DNA of 64,000 bases from Arenimonas oryziterrae DSM 21050 = YC6267. GTDB taxonomy: Bacteria > Pseudomonadota > Gammaproteobacteria > Xanthomonadales > Xanthomonadaceae. Below are positions 45,647-53,743 of this stretch, one piece after another. The stretch spans positions 62,001 through 126,000 of the forward strand of contig NZ_ATVD01000006.1 in assembly GCF_000420545.1 (NCBI RefSeq). Reading direction: 5' to 3'. The translations under genes were made by a program, and so were the position numbers. The notes beneath the pieces are model-generated. The model worked only from the letters and a program-made list of their open reading frames with translations, was not told where the DNA came from and did not search any database. Positions within the stretch are counted from its first letter, which is position 1; every line of letters begins with the position of its first letter.

Positions 45647-45919
45647 ATGACCCAGCTCCACCCGGATTCGACCGTGGACATTCGCTCCGGCGACATCTAC
45701 GAAGACAGCGCTTTCCATCCCTGCCTGTGCATCGGAATCGAGGACGGCATGGCCTGGGGCATTTCTCTCATCGACGGCAGCTATCCGCGCAACGCGGATC
45801 TGCACATGAGCGGGGTGCGCAAGCTCACGCCTGCGCAGGCGTGGGAGTGGAAGCAGTTGGGTGTGGAAAAGGTGGCGGAGATCTACTTCGCCGAAGTGGG
45901 CATGGACCCCGGGCGCTGA
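45647..45919 (+). CDS. Small conserved-looking hypothetical protein
   Basis: A 90-residue soluble protein: MTQLHPDSTVDIRSGDIYEDSAFHPCLCIGIEDGMAWGISLIDGSYPRNADLH, then VRKLTPAQAWEWKQLG. It has a compact, mixed alpha/beta look with no signal or membrane segment. I do not recognise the family. The annotated ATG lies 36 nt after the palindrome; an in-frame upstream start at 45614 is less likely. Confidence 0.65.
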   Translation: MTQLHPDSTVDIRSGDIYEDSAFHPCLCIGIEDGMAWGISLIDGSYPRNADLHMSGVRKLTPAQAWEWKQLGVEKVAEIYFAEVGMDPGR

Positions 45920-45934
45920 CGCCGGGAAAACTAC

Positions 45935-46249
45935 CTAGACGCCCTTCGCCTTCTTCGCCGCCTTACTCTCCCGCTTCAACGGCCCCGCGACGGGGCAGAC
46001 CGTCATCGCGAATTGCGAGAGGGTGTTGACGAGGTTGTCGGGATTGAGGCGGTAGACGACGTACTGGCCGCGGCGTTCGCCGGTGATCAGGCCGGCGTTT
46101 TCGAGCACGGACAGGTGGCGGGAGATCGAAGGCGCGCTCATCGCGAAACGTGCGGCGATGTCGCCGGCCGGCAGCTCCTGTTCCGACAGGTAGGCCAGGA
46201 TCTGGCGTCGGGGCGAGGACGCGAGGGCTTCGAAAATCTTGTCGCTCAT
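45935..46249 (-). CDS. ArsR-family winged-helix repressor
   Basis: A 104-residue regulator: MSDKIFEALASSPRRQILAYLSEQELPAGDIAARFAMSAPSISRHLSVLENAGLI, then GERRGQYVVYRLN, the winged helix and wing of ArsR proteins. There is no classical metal-binding ELCVCDL box; a Cys occurs only near the C-terminus (TVCPVAG). It resembles the SdpR-like subgroup. It lies 133 nt downstream of a membrane-protein gene on the same strand, which it probably represses together with itself. Confidence 0.9.
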   Translation of the reverse strand: MSDKIFEALASSPRRQILAYLSEQELPAGDIAARFAMSAPSISRHLSVLENAGLITGERRGQYVVYRLNPDNLVNTLSQFAMTVCPVAGPLKRESKAAKKAKGV

Positions 46250-46382
46250 GCGCTTGGGGCGGGGCCTGGTCGGAGTCGCGTTGCTGCGGCGTGTGGTTGG
46301 GTCATAGCGTAGCAAGTCCGGATGCGGGAAAACGCGAACCCCGCGACGGCGCGTGCCGGCGCGGGGCATTCATCACAAGGCC

Positions 46383-46781
46383 TCAGCGCGGCAGCGGCGG
46401 CGGCGTGACCCTCGGACCGTTCTGATACTCGTTGGTGCGCACCCAGCCACTGACCGTGCGACCGAAGCGGGCGATCATGATCATGTTGAAGAAATGCATG
46501 CCGCCCAGCACCAGCACCGACACGCCGATCTTGCTGCCCACATACGGGATCAGGCCGACCTGGTCGAGGTTCCAGCCGTCCAGGCGCACGCCGATGAAAC
46601 CCAGATTGATTAGATAGAACCCGACCACGAGCAGGTGATTGGTCGACTTCGCCAGCACCTCGTCCTGCCCAAAGCATTTGACGAGAAACACCTCGCCGTT
46701 CTTCGACAGGGTGTGCGCGACCCAGATGGTCATCGCGACAGAAACGACCAGGTAGGTGAGATAGCTCATTTCTACGTCCAT
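46383..46781 (-). CDS. Small integral membrane protein upstream of the ArsR gene
   Basis: A 132-residue protein with three hydrophobic segments: LTYLVVSVAMTIWVAHTL, LLVVGFYLINLGFIGV and IGVSVLVLGGMHFFNMIMIARF. It has a short soluble C-terminal tail. I recognise no characterised family. AGGAG precedes the ATG. Its promoter region (46825-46853) carries a repressor-like site, and the next gene encodes the probable repressor, so its expression is likely signal-dependent. Confidence 0.75.
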   Translation of the reverse strand: MDVEMSYLTYLVVSVAMTIWVAHTLSKNGEVFLVKCFGQDEVLAKSTNHLLVVGFYLINLGFIGVRLDGWNLDQVGLIPYVGSKIGVSVLVLGGMHFFNMIMIARFGRTVSGWVRTNEYQNGPRVTPPPLPR

Positions 46782-46824
46782 GGCGGTACTCCTGAGGTTG
46801 AAATCGAATGCTTGCTTCGCACAT

Positions 46825-46853
46825 ATGCTAAATGGCTAATTATGCAAAGTCAA
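46825..46853 (-). promoter_or_regulatory. Promoter with imperfect palindrome, candidate ArsR operator
   Basis: On the minus strand TTGACT (46848-46853) and TAGCAT (46825-46830) are 17 bp apart, upstream of the membrane-protein/ArsR genes. The AT-rich imperfect inverted repeat TGCATAATTAGCCATTTAGCA (46826-46846, ends TGC/GCA) fills the spacer, as ArsR-type operators often do. Confidence 0.5.
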
Positions 46854-46961
46854 CCACAATCAAAGACCCTCGGATACCTGGCGGCGAGCCCAAAAGTCAT
46901 AGATCACCTCGGCGACCTGTCTGAGCGAAATTCCGCTCCAATAGACATGAATTCTACCAAG

Positions 46962-49900
46962 CTAGCCTGTACTCAAAGATTTCAGTACATAAAGAAAAAA
47001 TGCCGGAAATACTTCAAGCTCTCGCTCAAAAAATGCGAAGTTATCCCGCAATAGCTCTTTCATAGAATCAAGAGTGGGGATTTCGCCTTTGACTCGCGAC
47101 GCCAAATGGGTCGCAACAACTCGTTCCGAGAACCCGGCCTCAAAGAAGGCGATGGCGTTCTGCGAATTCAATCCATACTTCAACATCTTCTGGAGTCGCT
47201 CCAGATGAACAGCGCCGTCGCCTGAGCCTTCACTTCTTGTTTGAATTGACTCCAAAAGAGCGGCAACTACCAGTTGAACTTCAAAACCAAATGACTGTTC
47301 GCAAAGCCCAACAATTTCGTCGATCTTGTACTCGCGGAATTTTCTGCCATATGGATATTTGACGCCTAAGGCCTGAGAAAGCCGAAATATCTCTTCAAAA
47401 GTATCACCCTCAATCCAACGCTCGGCAATCTCCAAAATCGCTCCCGCCGGAAGACTTGAACTCAGCCGGGATGAGCTCACCGACGACTCAAGGAGAGGCC
47501 AAACAGCCCTTAACATCGCTCTTGGCGAATCAACGCTAAGAATAGTTTCAGCGTGGGAATCTGCCCAAATGTTTATGGAAATTGAAGCATCGACACCCAA
47601 GAGAGTTCGACCATAGCGCCGCCGCACATCGACATCTGGAACATGCGTCTCAATGTGTGCGGCCATAGTATCGAAAAGACTCAATAGCGCGGCTTTCTCG
47701 GAATCATTGGCGAGACTGTATGCGAGCGTCTCAGCTGCCAGACGATTTGCAATTGTCCCTATATCTTCATCTTGGGTAGAACTGGACATTAGGAAGCTCT
47801 CTAAAGCAGCGACTAGCTCCATCCTAAACTCGACCTCGGAAACTACCGACTGCGGGTCGAATCCCGCCTTAGCCAATACTTGGGATTGGCTTCGCACGTA
47901 CTCCAAAACACCTGTCCTTTCTTGCACAATTTGATTCAGGAAGCCCAAAGGAGATGGGCCCAGTGTCCTAGTCCTATCAGAGTTGTATATTGGGGAAAGG
48001 ACGCTCAGCAAAGTGCTTTCCGTTGGTTCTGTATTGTCAGGGTGCAAGAGGGACTGAACTTCATTCCACCTCCATACTTCAGCACCGTCTCTTCTTCCAT
48101 CAAAAACTTTCTCATCGGTGAAAATTACGGTTCCTTCGCCATGAATTCCTGCTCGTCCCGCACGACCCATGAGATTGTGAAAATCTCGAGTTTTTATCCG
48201 ACCAGTTCCTTGTCGGGTACCCGTGATTAGAAGGTAGCGGATAGGCAGATTGACGCCCTGCGCTAGCGTGGAAGTACAGGCAATGAACCGAATATCTCCA
48301 TTTCGCATCGCGAACTCAATGGCGACTCGGAGCCCGTGCGGCGTGTCCGAATGATGGCCAAACATCCCCAGTGCCGCTGCTTGAGTCAAATAGCTTTCTT
48401 CGCCGAAATTCCTGCGATATAAGCTAACCAGCTTGGAAAGTTCTTCCTGTCGACAATGCACGGACGGGGGCTCAACATTTGGCTGACGACTGAAAACGTC
48501 CAACGCGTCACGCAGCGCTCTCGACACTGAAGCCTTTAGACCGCAGAAAAGCGCAACCGCTCCGTTGGGAACAAGTGTAGCTGCCAGAAAAATGGCTATG
48601 GAAGTAGAGTCTCCGCGCTCTGGAAAGAGTCTTTGCCGCCTCTCTTTTCCCTTGAGAATAAGCGGCAGGCCCTCCAATACCTTGGGAACCATGAAGCTCT
48701 CGCTATCAGCATCCGGGTCTGCATAGCTGATGCCTCCGCTCTCACCGCGCCAGCTAGCATACGCAATTGTTCGTTGCGTCTGAATGTTGGTATCTCTCAC
48801 AACTGAGTCTTTTGAATTCAGAAGCCATTCCGACAGCGCCTCAGGATTCTGAATGACTGCAGATATCAGCACCACTTGCGTTGACTTTTGCACCAAACCC
48901 TTAATCGATGTAACTAGGAGCTCATAGGTAACTCCACGCGTCCCTGTATCGAACTGATGTCCTTCATCATAGACAATTAGCCCTATCTGCTGAGCAAGCT
49001 CCGGCTTGTGCCTCAGAATGTACAACAGCTTCTCCGGGGTAAGAACCAATACCGCCGGCGTTTGTTCCGGCATTGCTTCCGAGAAGTCAAGGAATTCAAA
49101 TATCCCTTCCAAATAGTCAACTTGAATTACGTCACTGACCTGGTTTACTTGGTAGGCGTCGTCGCTAAATTCTTCACGCAATGCAGCTGCAATCTCGGAA
49201 CAAAGAGCTCGGAATGGTGCTACGACAACTGCGAGCTTCGCTCTTCTAGAAAGGAAAGCGCTGCGCACAACCAGTTCAATAGCCTTTGTCTTTCCAGCAC
49301 TTGTCGGCATCTGGACGATCGCCGACGCGCCCGCATACACACCTGCACCTCCCAGCAATTTCTGCGACGGCCACAACTCGGGCAAACTCCTTTCTTTGAC
49401 GAAGTAGGAATGCCATTCAGAGGACTGAATCCTGGAAAGAGCAGGAAGTAGCTTTCTGGCCGAATTTGCTAACCTCTCTCGCGCAACCGCGCAGAATAGG
49501 TCACCTAGAAGCAGATCTTCGGAATTGGAGTTGCTGTATAGGTTCTTACGAAAGAAAGACATTTCTTCTATAACAACATCATCACTCTTCTTTCCAGATA
49601 TCGAAAGATGGATCGATTCACAGATACTGGATATTCCTACGCCTCTTGGAAATCCCGCGACCCAAGGCTTCGCCAGGAGCCACGCCAAACCCAGCTCAAC
49701 TTCACCAACCTCACTACCACCTTCGAAGGCGTAACGATCGAACATTACTTTTGAAATACCTGGCATCGCAGCTAGGTAGTAGGCTGCCGAGCTGAGAAGG
49801 TGGAGGGACCGGTTGAGATCAACACAACGCATTGACTCCGCGTGCATCCACAGCACCCGAGCATGAAATAGCAGGTCATATCGTTCATCGTTGTCTAGTG

Positions 49901-50129
49901 CTTGGACGTCACTTAGTCGCCGCCTAGAAATTCCAGCCGCGATGTCGCCAAGAGTAGCGATTGCGGGTGTAAAAAGACGCTCCGGAACAACCACGTTGGA
50001 GACTGTATCGTAGTACTCGACAGGCACTCGATACTCAAACATTTTCGCTTGAGATCTAACCATCGAAGCAACTTGCCTGTTGATCCGACTAGGCTTCATC
50101 AGCTGCTCTCGCATATATCTTATTGGCAA
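46962..50129 (-). CDS. hamB: HamB: SF2 helicase of a Hachiman anti-phage system
   Basis: A 1055-residue superfamily 2 helicase. Motif I is MPTSAGKT (about 267-274), motif II DEGH in LIVYDEGHQFD (about 384-388), followed by VVLISAVIQNP, a long helicase C domain with CTSTLAQGVNLPIR, and motif VI GRAGRAG (about 655), in the Ski2-like style. The C-terminal 350 residues are helical and specific to this family. It directly follows and overlaps hamA (DUF1837), which is the defining gene order of Hachiman. ATG at 50099 (MKPSRIN) is an alternative start that would shorten the overlap. Codon use is clearly AT-richer than the flanking DNA, indicating transfer. HamB is known to sense damaged or foreign DNA and release HamA nuclease activity. 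Confidence 0.9.
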   Translation of the reverse strand: MPIRYMREQLMKPSRINRQVASMVRSQAKMFEYRVPVEYYDTVSNVVVPERLFTPAIATLGDIAAGISRRRLSDVQALDNDERYDLLFHARVLWMHAESMRCVDLNRSLHLLSSAAYYLAAMPGISKVMFDRYAFEGGSEVGEVELGLAWLLAKPWVAGFPRGVGISSICESIHLSISGKKSDDVVIEEMSFFRKNLYSNSNSEDLLLGDLFCAVARERLANSARKLLPALSRIQSSEWHSYFVKERSLPELWPSQKLLGGAGVYAGASAIVQMPTSAGKTKAIELVVRSAFLSRRAKLAVVVAPFRALCSEIAAALREEFSDDAYQVNQVSDVIQVDYLEGIFEFLDFSEAMPEQTPAVLVLTPEKLLYILRHKPELAQQIGLIVYDEGHQFDTGTRGVTYELLVTSIKGLVQKSTQVVLISAVIQNPEALSEWLLNSKDSVVRDTNIQTQRTIAYASWRGESGGISYADPDADSESFMVPKVLEGLPLILKGKERRQRLFPERGDSTSIAIFLAATLVPNGAVALFCGLKASVSRALRDALDVFSRQPNVEPPSVHCRQEELSKLVSLYRRNFGEESYLTQAAALGMFGHHSDTPHGLRVAIEFAMRNGDIRFIACTSTLAQGVNLPIRYLLITGTRQGTGRIKTRDFHNLMGRAGRAGIHGEGTVIFTDEKVFDGRRDGAEVWRWNEVQSLLHPDNTEPTESTLLSVLSPIYNSDRTRTLGPSPLGFLNQIVQERTGVLEYVRSQSQVLAKAGFDPQSVVSEVEFRMELVAALESFLMSSSTQDEDIGTIANRLAAETLAYSLANDSEKAALLSLFDTMAAHIETHVPDVDVRRRYGRTLLGVDASISINIWADSHAETILSVDSPRAMLRAVWPLLESSVSSSRLSSSLPAGAILEIAERWIEGDTFEEIFRLSQALGVKYPYGRKFREYKIDEIVGLCEQSFGFEVQLVVAALLESIQTRSEGSGDGAVHLERLQKMLKYGLNSQNAIAFFEAGFSERVVATHLASRVKGEIPTLDSMKELLRDNFAFFERELEVFPAFFLYVLKSLSTG

Positions 50130-50919
50130 TCTTCATCAAATCTTTCGCATGAACGACCAGCAGCTTTAAACCAGGCCTATTCCTGTGCGTTGCGCAATCT
50201 GTAGTCGCACCGATGCTAGTGGCATCAAATACTGAACCGCAGAACACAGCTGCGGCTATTGTCACGTCAACATATGGATTGCCAAGCGGATCCTGAAAGC
50301 GACTGATCTTCGCTGCAAGCTCGTTTTCCCCCGTTTCAATGAAGCGCTGTTTGACTGCGTTCAACGTCTCGGCCTTCCTGAACTCATCTCTTTCGGATGC
50401 CTTCACGGCATCTTGCAACCTCGGTTTCGCTTTCTTTCCCGACATCTGAGCCTTTACCTCAGCAGTTGCTAGCTCATCGTTTGGTGATGAAACGGATTCA
50501 TCCATTTGGCGAATTCCGATGACGTCGACTCCTTTGGCAGACTCGTCGCGAACTTGTTTCGCAGCGAATCGAGTTCGAGGCACCCAATAGGCGAGGTGAT
50601 GCTCCAGCAAGTCTGAGACTAGAATTTCAGCGAAATCTCCGGATCTAACGGCCGGGCCAAGCCTTGAACTTTTGTCCGGAAACACAAGATTGACTAGATA
50701 GTCTCTTCTGGAACTCTCAAATGGCGTGCCAGCCTTCATTCGATCTATTAAGGCATCGTCGCAATAATGGCGACGAAAGTGAGCCGCCCACTCGCTCCAT
50801 GCAGCTTCGTCAGCATCGACATAGCTTAGCTCCCAAGTGTCGACGGGCAATCCATCACTGGATGCAATTTTTGCGGTAGTCAGGCCTAGCCATTTGATAT
50901 GACCGGGAGGCGTTGCCAT
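50089..50919 (-). CDS. hamA: HamA: DUF1837 nuclease of a Hachiman anti-phage system
   Basis: A 276-residue DUF1837 protein. The PD-(D/E)xK-type nuclease residues are visible: Glu98 in GDFAEILVSDLLEHHL, Asp132 in KGVDVIGI and Glu154-x-Lys156 in ATAEVKAQ, followed by a helical region. In characterised Hachiman systems HamA is a nuclease held inactive by HamB and released on phage infection to degrade DNA. Its 3' end overlaps hamB by up to 41 nt. GGGAG lies 8 nt before the ATG. The 294 bp upstream (50920-51213) are AT-rich and carry no gene I can support; they probably contain the promoter and the edge of the transferred segment. Confidence 0.9.
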   Translation of the reverse strand: MATPPGHIKWLGLTTAKIASSDGLPVDTWELSYVDADEAAWSEWAAHFRRHYCDDALIDRMKAGTPFESSRRDYLVNLVFPDKSSRLGPAVRSGDFAEILVSDLLEHHLAYWVPRTRFAAKQVRDESAKGVDVIGIRQMDESVSSPNDELATAEVKAQMSGKKAKPRLQDAVKASERDEFRKAETLNAVKQRFIETGENELAAKISRFQDPLGNPYVDVTIAAAVFCGSVFDATSIGATTDCATHRNRPGLKLLVVHAKDLMKIANKIYARAADEA

Positions 50920-51213
50920 ATTCAGCCACTCCCAAATAAATGCGGCTTTGACATCAGCTAGGCCCTATGAAAGGTTGACGGACATCTTCGTAGCTCCTTG
51001 GCGGACTATGCTCCCAGAATTGGAATGTGGCCAGACTGCCTCATCCAACACTCGCATAGACAAGGGGCTAGCTGCCGCCCCAACTCGTTCCGTCAATCTC
51101 ACATTTTGTTGTGCAACCACTTTCTAGATTCGTCTTCAATTGCTTGTTCGCCTGAAGTGCCATTTTGGCATTCCACTTGTTTCCAGTAGAAAAATCAGAA
51201 ATAGCCGCCTAAT

Positions 51214-52110
51214 TCACATCGGCACATCAGACACCGGACAATCATCATCCGTCAGATTGCTGTCCGGATCAGTGAACGAAAACGGCGCCGACTCCGTCGA
51301 TCGCCCATGGATCGCGGTCTCCTCAATGAACAGACCAATGCGCTCCGTCTGCTGGCCATAGCCGAATTTGCCTTTCAGGGTGACGTAGTCGCCGACCTGG
51401 ACGTTGACGCCGTCTTCGGAGTCTTCGACTTCGATGTCGGTGCCGGCCGCGGCGCCGGCGTGGCCGCCGGCCATCATGCCGCCGAACACGAAGGCTGCGC
51501 CGATGAGGGCGGCAAGCAATAGCGCGAACAGGCAGCCGATGACGGAGCTGCAGGCGATCGCCGCGACGACGGCGATCGCGACGAGCACGCCGGCGACACC
51601 GCCGATCGCCGCGCCCGCGAGCGCACCCTTGGACGCATTGCACAGCACTTCGGAGTAGTAGTAGCAGACGATGTACGGCGAGTGGCGGCCGGTTTCGATG
51701 CACCAGGCGCCCGCCGGCGGATTGGTCTGCTCGGTCTCGGCTTCCATGAGGAAGGGCCAATAGCTGCTCTTGCACACGAGTTGCACGCTGGGATGGCTTT
51801 CCATCCACGGCAGCGCGGCATCGCCGCCGTCCACACCGGGGTCGACGGCATTGACGACACCGGCGATGCAGCCTTTCATCGTGCCGGCTTCGCAGGTGGC
51901 GGTCGGGACCAATGCGATCAGGACGATGATGCCGCCGATAAAAGCGGCGCCCCCGGCCAGACCTCCCGACAGACCCACGATGGTCTGCGAGATCTCATCG
52001 GCGAAAGTCGCGATGATCGGCGTGAGCACAATCGGGATCGCTGAAAAGGCGACGGCCCAACCGATGGGGTTGGTCGGCATTTCCTGCAGGCAAGGCGGCT
52101 TGTTAGACAT
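51214..52110 (-). CDS. Unrecognised Gly/Ala-rich membrane protein (gene 4 of a four-gene cluster)
   Basis: A 298-residue protein. Hydrophobic segments cover about 15-80 (WAVAFSAIPIVLTPIIATF, GGAAFIGGIIVLIALVP) and about 165-225 (GALAGAAIGGVAGVLVAIAVVAAIA, CLFALLLAALIGAAFVFGGMMAGG). Between them lies a Cys-containing loop (CEAGTMKGC, VCKSSYWPFLMEAE, WCIETGRH, CYYYSEVLC), and the C-terminus is acidic, with NVQVGDYVTLKGKFGYG. The glycine-rich membrane pattern recalls effector or pore proteins, but I recognise no family. It ends about 300 bp before hamA, on the same strand. Its start overlaps the stop of the next upstream gene by 8 nt. Confidence 0.7.
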   Translation of the reverse strand: MSNKPPCLQEMPTNPIGWAVAFSAIPIVLTPIIATFADEISQTIVGLSGGLAGGAAFIGGIIVLIALVPTATCEAGTMKGCIAGVVNAVDPGVDGGDAALPWMESHPSVQLVCKSSYWPFLMEAETEQTNPPAGAWCIETGRHSPYIVCYYYSEVLCNASKGALAGAAIGGVAGVLVAIAVVAAIACSSVIGCLFALLLAALIGAAFVFGGMMAGGHAGAAAGTDIEVEDSEDGVNVQVGDYVTLKGKFGYGQQTERIGLFIEETAIHGRSTESAPFSFTDPDSNLTDDDCPVSDVPM

Positions 52111-52501
52111 GGTGCACCTTCCGCGGACGGCAAAGCAGGCAGGCCAGCTTGCCGAGGATCAGGCCAAGGAGTGCGCCCGGCACGGTCGCCACCGCTTGCA
52201 AGGCAGGGAACAGGACGATCAGCAGCACCAGCAATGCGGCGATCGCGAGCGAAAGCAGGCAGATCATCAGCAGCGTCGGCACGTACACGCCGAAGCGCGC
52301 GATGACGAAGAACCAGCCGAACAGCGACGCACCCGCCGCGAGCAGCAGCACGACGCGCCAGCGATCATCGGGCGGCAGCGCGTGGTGATGCATCTGCCCC
52401 AGGAGCACGAGCATCGCGCCGCAGAACATGCCAAGCAGCAGGCCGAGCACGACGCAGAGCGACAGGCTCTTGAGGAATTTGGACAGGGCGGATGGGGCCA
52501 C
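52103..52501 (-). CDS. Unrecognised four-helix membrane protein (gene 3 of the cluster)
   Basis: A 132-residue protein with four hydrophobic segments: LCVVLGLLLGMFCGAMLVLLG, VVLLLAAGASLFGWFFVIA, VPTLLMICLLSLAIAALLVLLIVLF and VPGALLGLILGKLACLLC. A His-rich loop (QMHHHALPPDD) follows the first. The GTG at 52501 is chosen because AGGAG lies just upstream. The stop overlaps the next start by 8 nt, giving a coupled pair. Confidence 0.68.
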   Translation of the reverse strand: MAPSALSKFLKSLSLCVVLGLLLGMFCGAMLVLLGQMHHHALPPDDRWRVVLLLAAGASLFGWFFVIARFGVYVPTLLMICLLSLAIAALLVLLIVLFPALQAVATVPGALLGLILGKLACLLCRPRKVHHV

Positions 52502-52511
52502 GGGTGCGCTC

Positions 52512-53336
52512 CTAGTCGTGAACCAGCAGGTTCCAGGTGACGCCGTCGAGGAAGCCCGGCGCCGAACCAATCAGAGTGGCCTCCAGGTCGAGCGCCTGCT
52601 GGTCCGTGCCATGGATCGTCGGCGACACCACGACACCGACGGTCACCGCCTGCTGCTCCCCCGCCGCGAGCGTGATGCTGGCGGGCGCGTTGATGGTGAC
52701 GCCGGCGCTGGCGTAACTGCGCAATTGGATCGTCGCCGTGGCTTCGGTCGGATTGCGGACCGGGCACTCGAAGCTGAGAACGCGCCCTTCATCCACCGTG
52801 CGGATGCGCGCGACGTTGTACGAGCAGCGATTGTTGCTTTCGTCCTTGTCGTGCGGATGCAGCAGCTCGACATGCAGGCCGGGCGGACGCATGAGGTCCT
52901 GCGGAAAATTCTCCGGTATCAGGATGCGCACTTCGCCGGCGGCACCAGGCGGCAGCGACAGGATCGCCATCGGCAATGCCTCGCGCACGAGGCCGATGCC
53001 GAAGCGCGACGTGCTCGCGCGCACCGTGATGTTGATCGCCTGTGCTTCGCCGATGTTGCGCGGCTTGGCGATGAGCGTTGGAAAGAAGTGCGAGCTCTGC
53101 CCGCCTTGCTGCTGCTCCCACTCGCCGCCGACCCACAGGCACCGCAGGTCTTTCGGATCCCAGGTGGGCACCTGCCCCGCCGCGACGACGAGTTCCTGGC
53201 TGTAGATCGCCGGGTCGGGACGCTTCGGCGGATCCTTCAGCGGCATGCTCGACGCGGAAGACACGCAGCGGCAACGTTTGCGCGGCGGATGACACCAACT
53301 ACCCAACCACGCAGCGAGATGGGAAACCTTGGCCAT
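52512..53336 (-). CDS. Unrecognised soluble protein with immunoglobulin-like C-terminal region (gene 2 of the cluster)
   Basis: A 274-residue protein. After an N-terminal stretch with several Cys/Arg (SWCHPPRKRCRC), the rest is beta-rich: FFPTLIAKPRNIGEAQAINITVRAS, ILSLPPGAAGEVRILIPE, VLSFECPVRNPTEATATIQLRSYA, ITLAAGEQQAVTVGVVVSP. The pattern (NPT-type strand followed by an LAAGEQ strand) resembles CARDB/Ig-like adhesion domains. No clear signal peptide. The start is uncertain: ATG 53336, GTG 53351 or an internal ATG. It lies 10 nt before the next gene's GTG. Confidence 0.66.
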   Translation of the reverse strand: MAKVSHLAAWLGSWCHPPRKRCRCVSSASSMPLKDPPKRPDPAIYSQELVVAAGQVPTWDPKDLRCLWVGGEWEQQQGGQSSHFFPTLIAKPRNIGEAQAINITVRASTSRFGIGLVREALPMAILSLPPGAAGEVRILIPENFPQDLMRPPGLHVELLHPHDKDESNNRCSYNVARIRTVDEGRVLSFECPVRNPTEATATIQLRSYASAGVTINAPASITLAAGEQQAVTVGVVVSPTIHGTDQQALDLEATLIGSAPGFLDGVTWNLLVHD

Positions 53337-53468
53337 AGGCGTTGTGAACACCTGGGAGGAATGCGAGGGAGTCGCCGGTCACGGATGACCGACACGTGTC
53401 GTTCGCAAATTCCAACGCCGGGAAAAGACAAAGGCGGCCAGCAGCCGCCGGTCCGATGCCGTGAAAGG

Positions 53469-53687
53469 CTAACCGCGCTCCATCCAGTCCCGGCACCACT
53501 GCGGTGGCTGGAGCTTTTTCTTTGCGACATCGCTGCGCGCGCGCGATCCGGTGTCCGGTCCACCGGTGGTTTTCGTTCCTGCGGTTTCGTGATCGTACGC
53601 CGTCGGTCGACGCAGCCAGCCGATGACCAGCGCGAAGCACAGGAACAACACGATCTGCAGGGTCTCTCGATTCATTAGAGCGGACAT
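53469..53687 (-). CDS. Small single-pass membrane protein (gene 1 of the cluster)
   Basis: A 72-residue protein with one N-terminal membrane segment (LQIVLFLCFALVIGW) and a basic, soluble C-terminal tail (KKKLQPPQWCRDWMERG). It lies inside a longer spurious frame; the ATG at 53687 follows a GAGG sequence. It is the first gene of the codirectional cluster running to 51214, after the diiron-protein gene (56 nt upstream). Too short for a family assignment. Confidence 0.55.
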   Translation of the reverse strand: MSALMNRETLQIVLFLCFALVIGWLRRPTAYDHETAGTKTTGGPDTGSRARSDVAKKKLQPPQWCRDWMERG

Positions 53688-53743
53688 GGGTGTGAACCTC
53701 GATGAGGCGGCGGCACGCTGGCCGCCGCCAGGTTTTGTTTTGA

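Noticed and set aside
46635-47054. A 139-codon frame on the plus strand across the Hachiman border
   Set aside because: It runs antisense through the membrane-protein gene and into the end of hamB; no RBS, and the part after 46840 has no family.
50998-51189. A 63-codon frame upstream of hamA
   Set aside because: It is in the AT-rich gap, antisense to hamA, without RBS or homology-like pattern.
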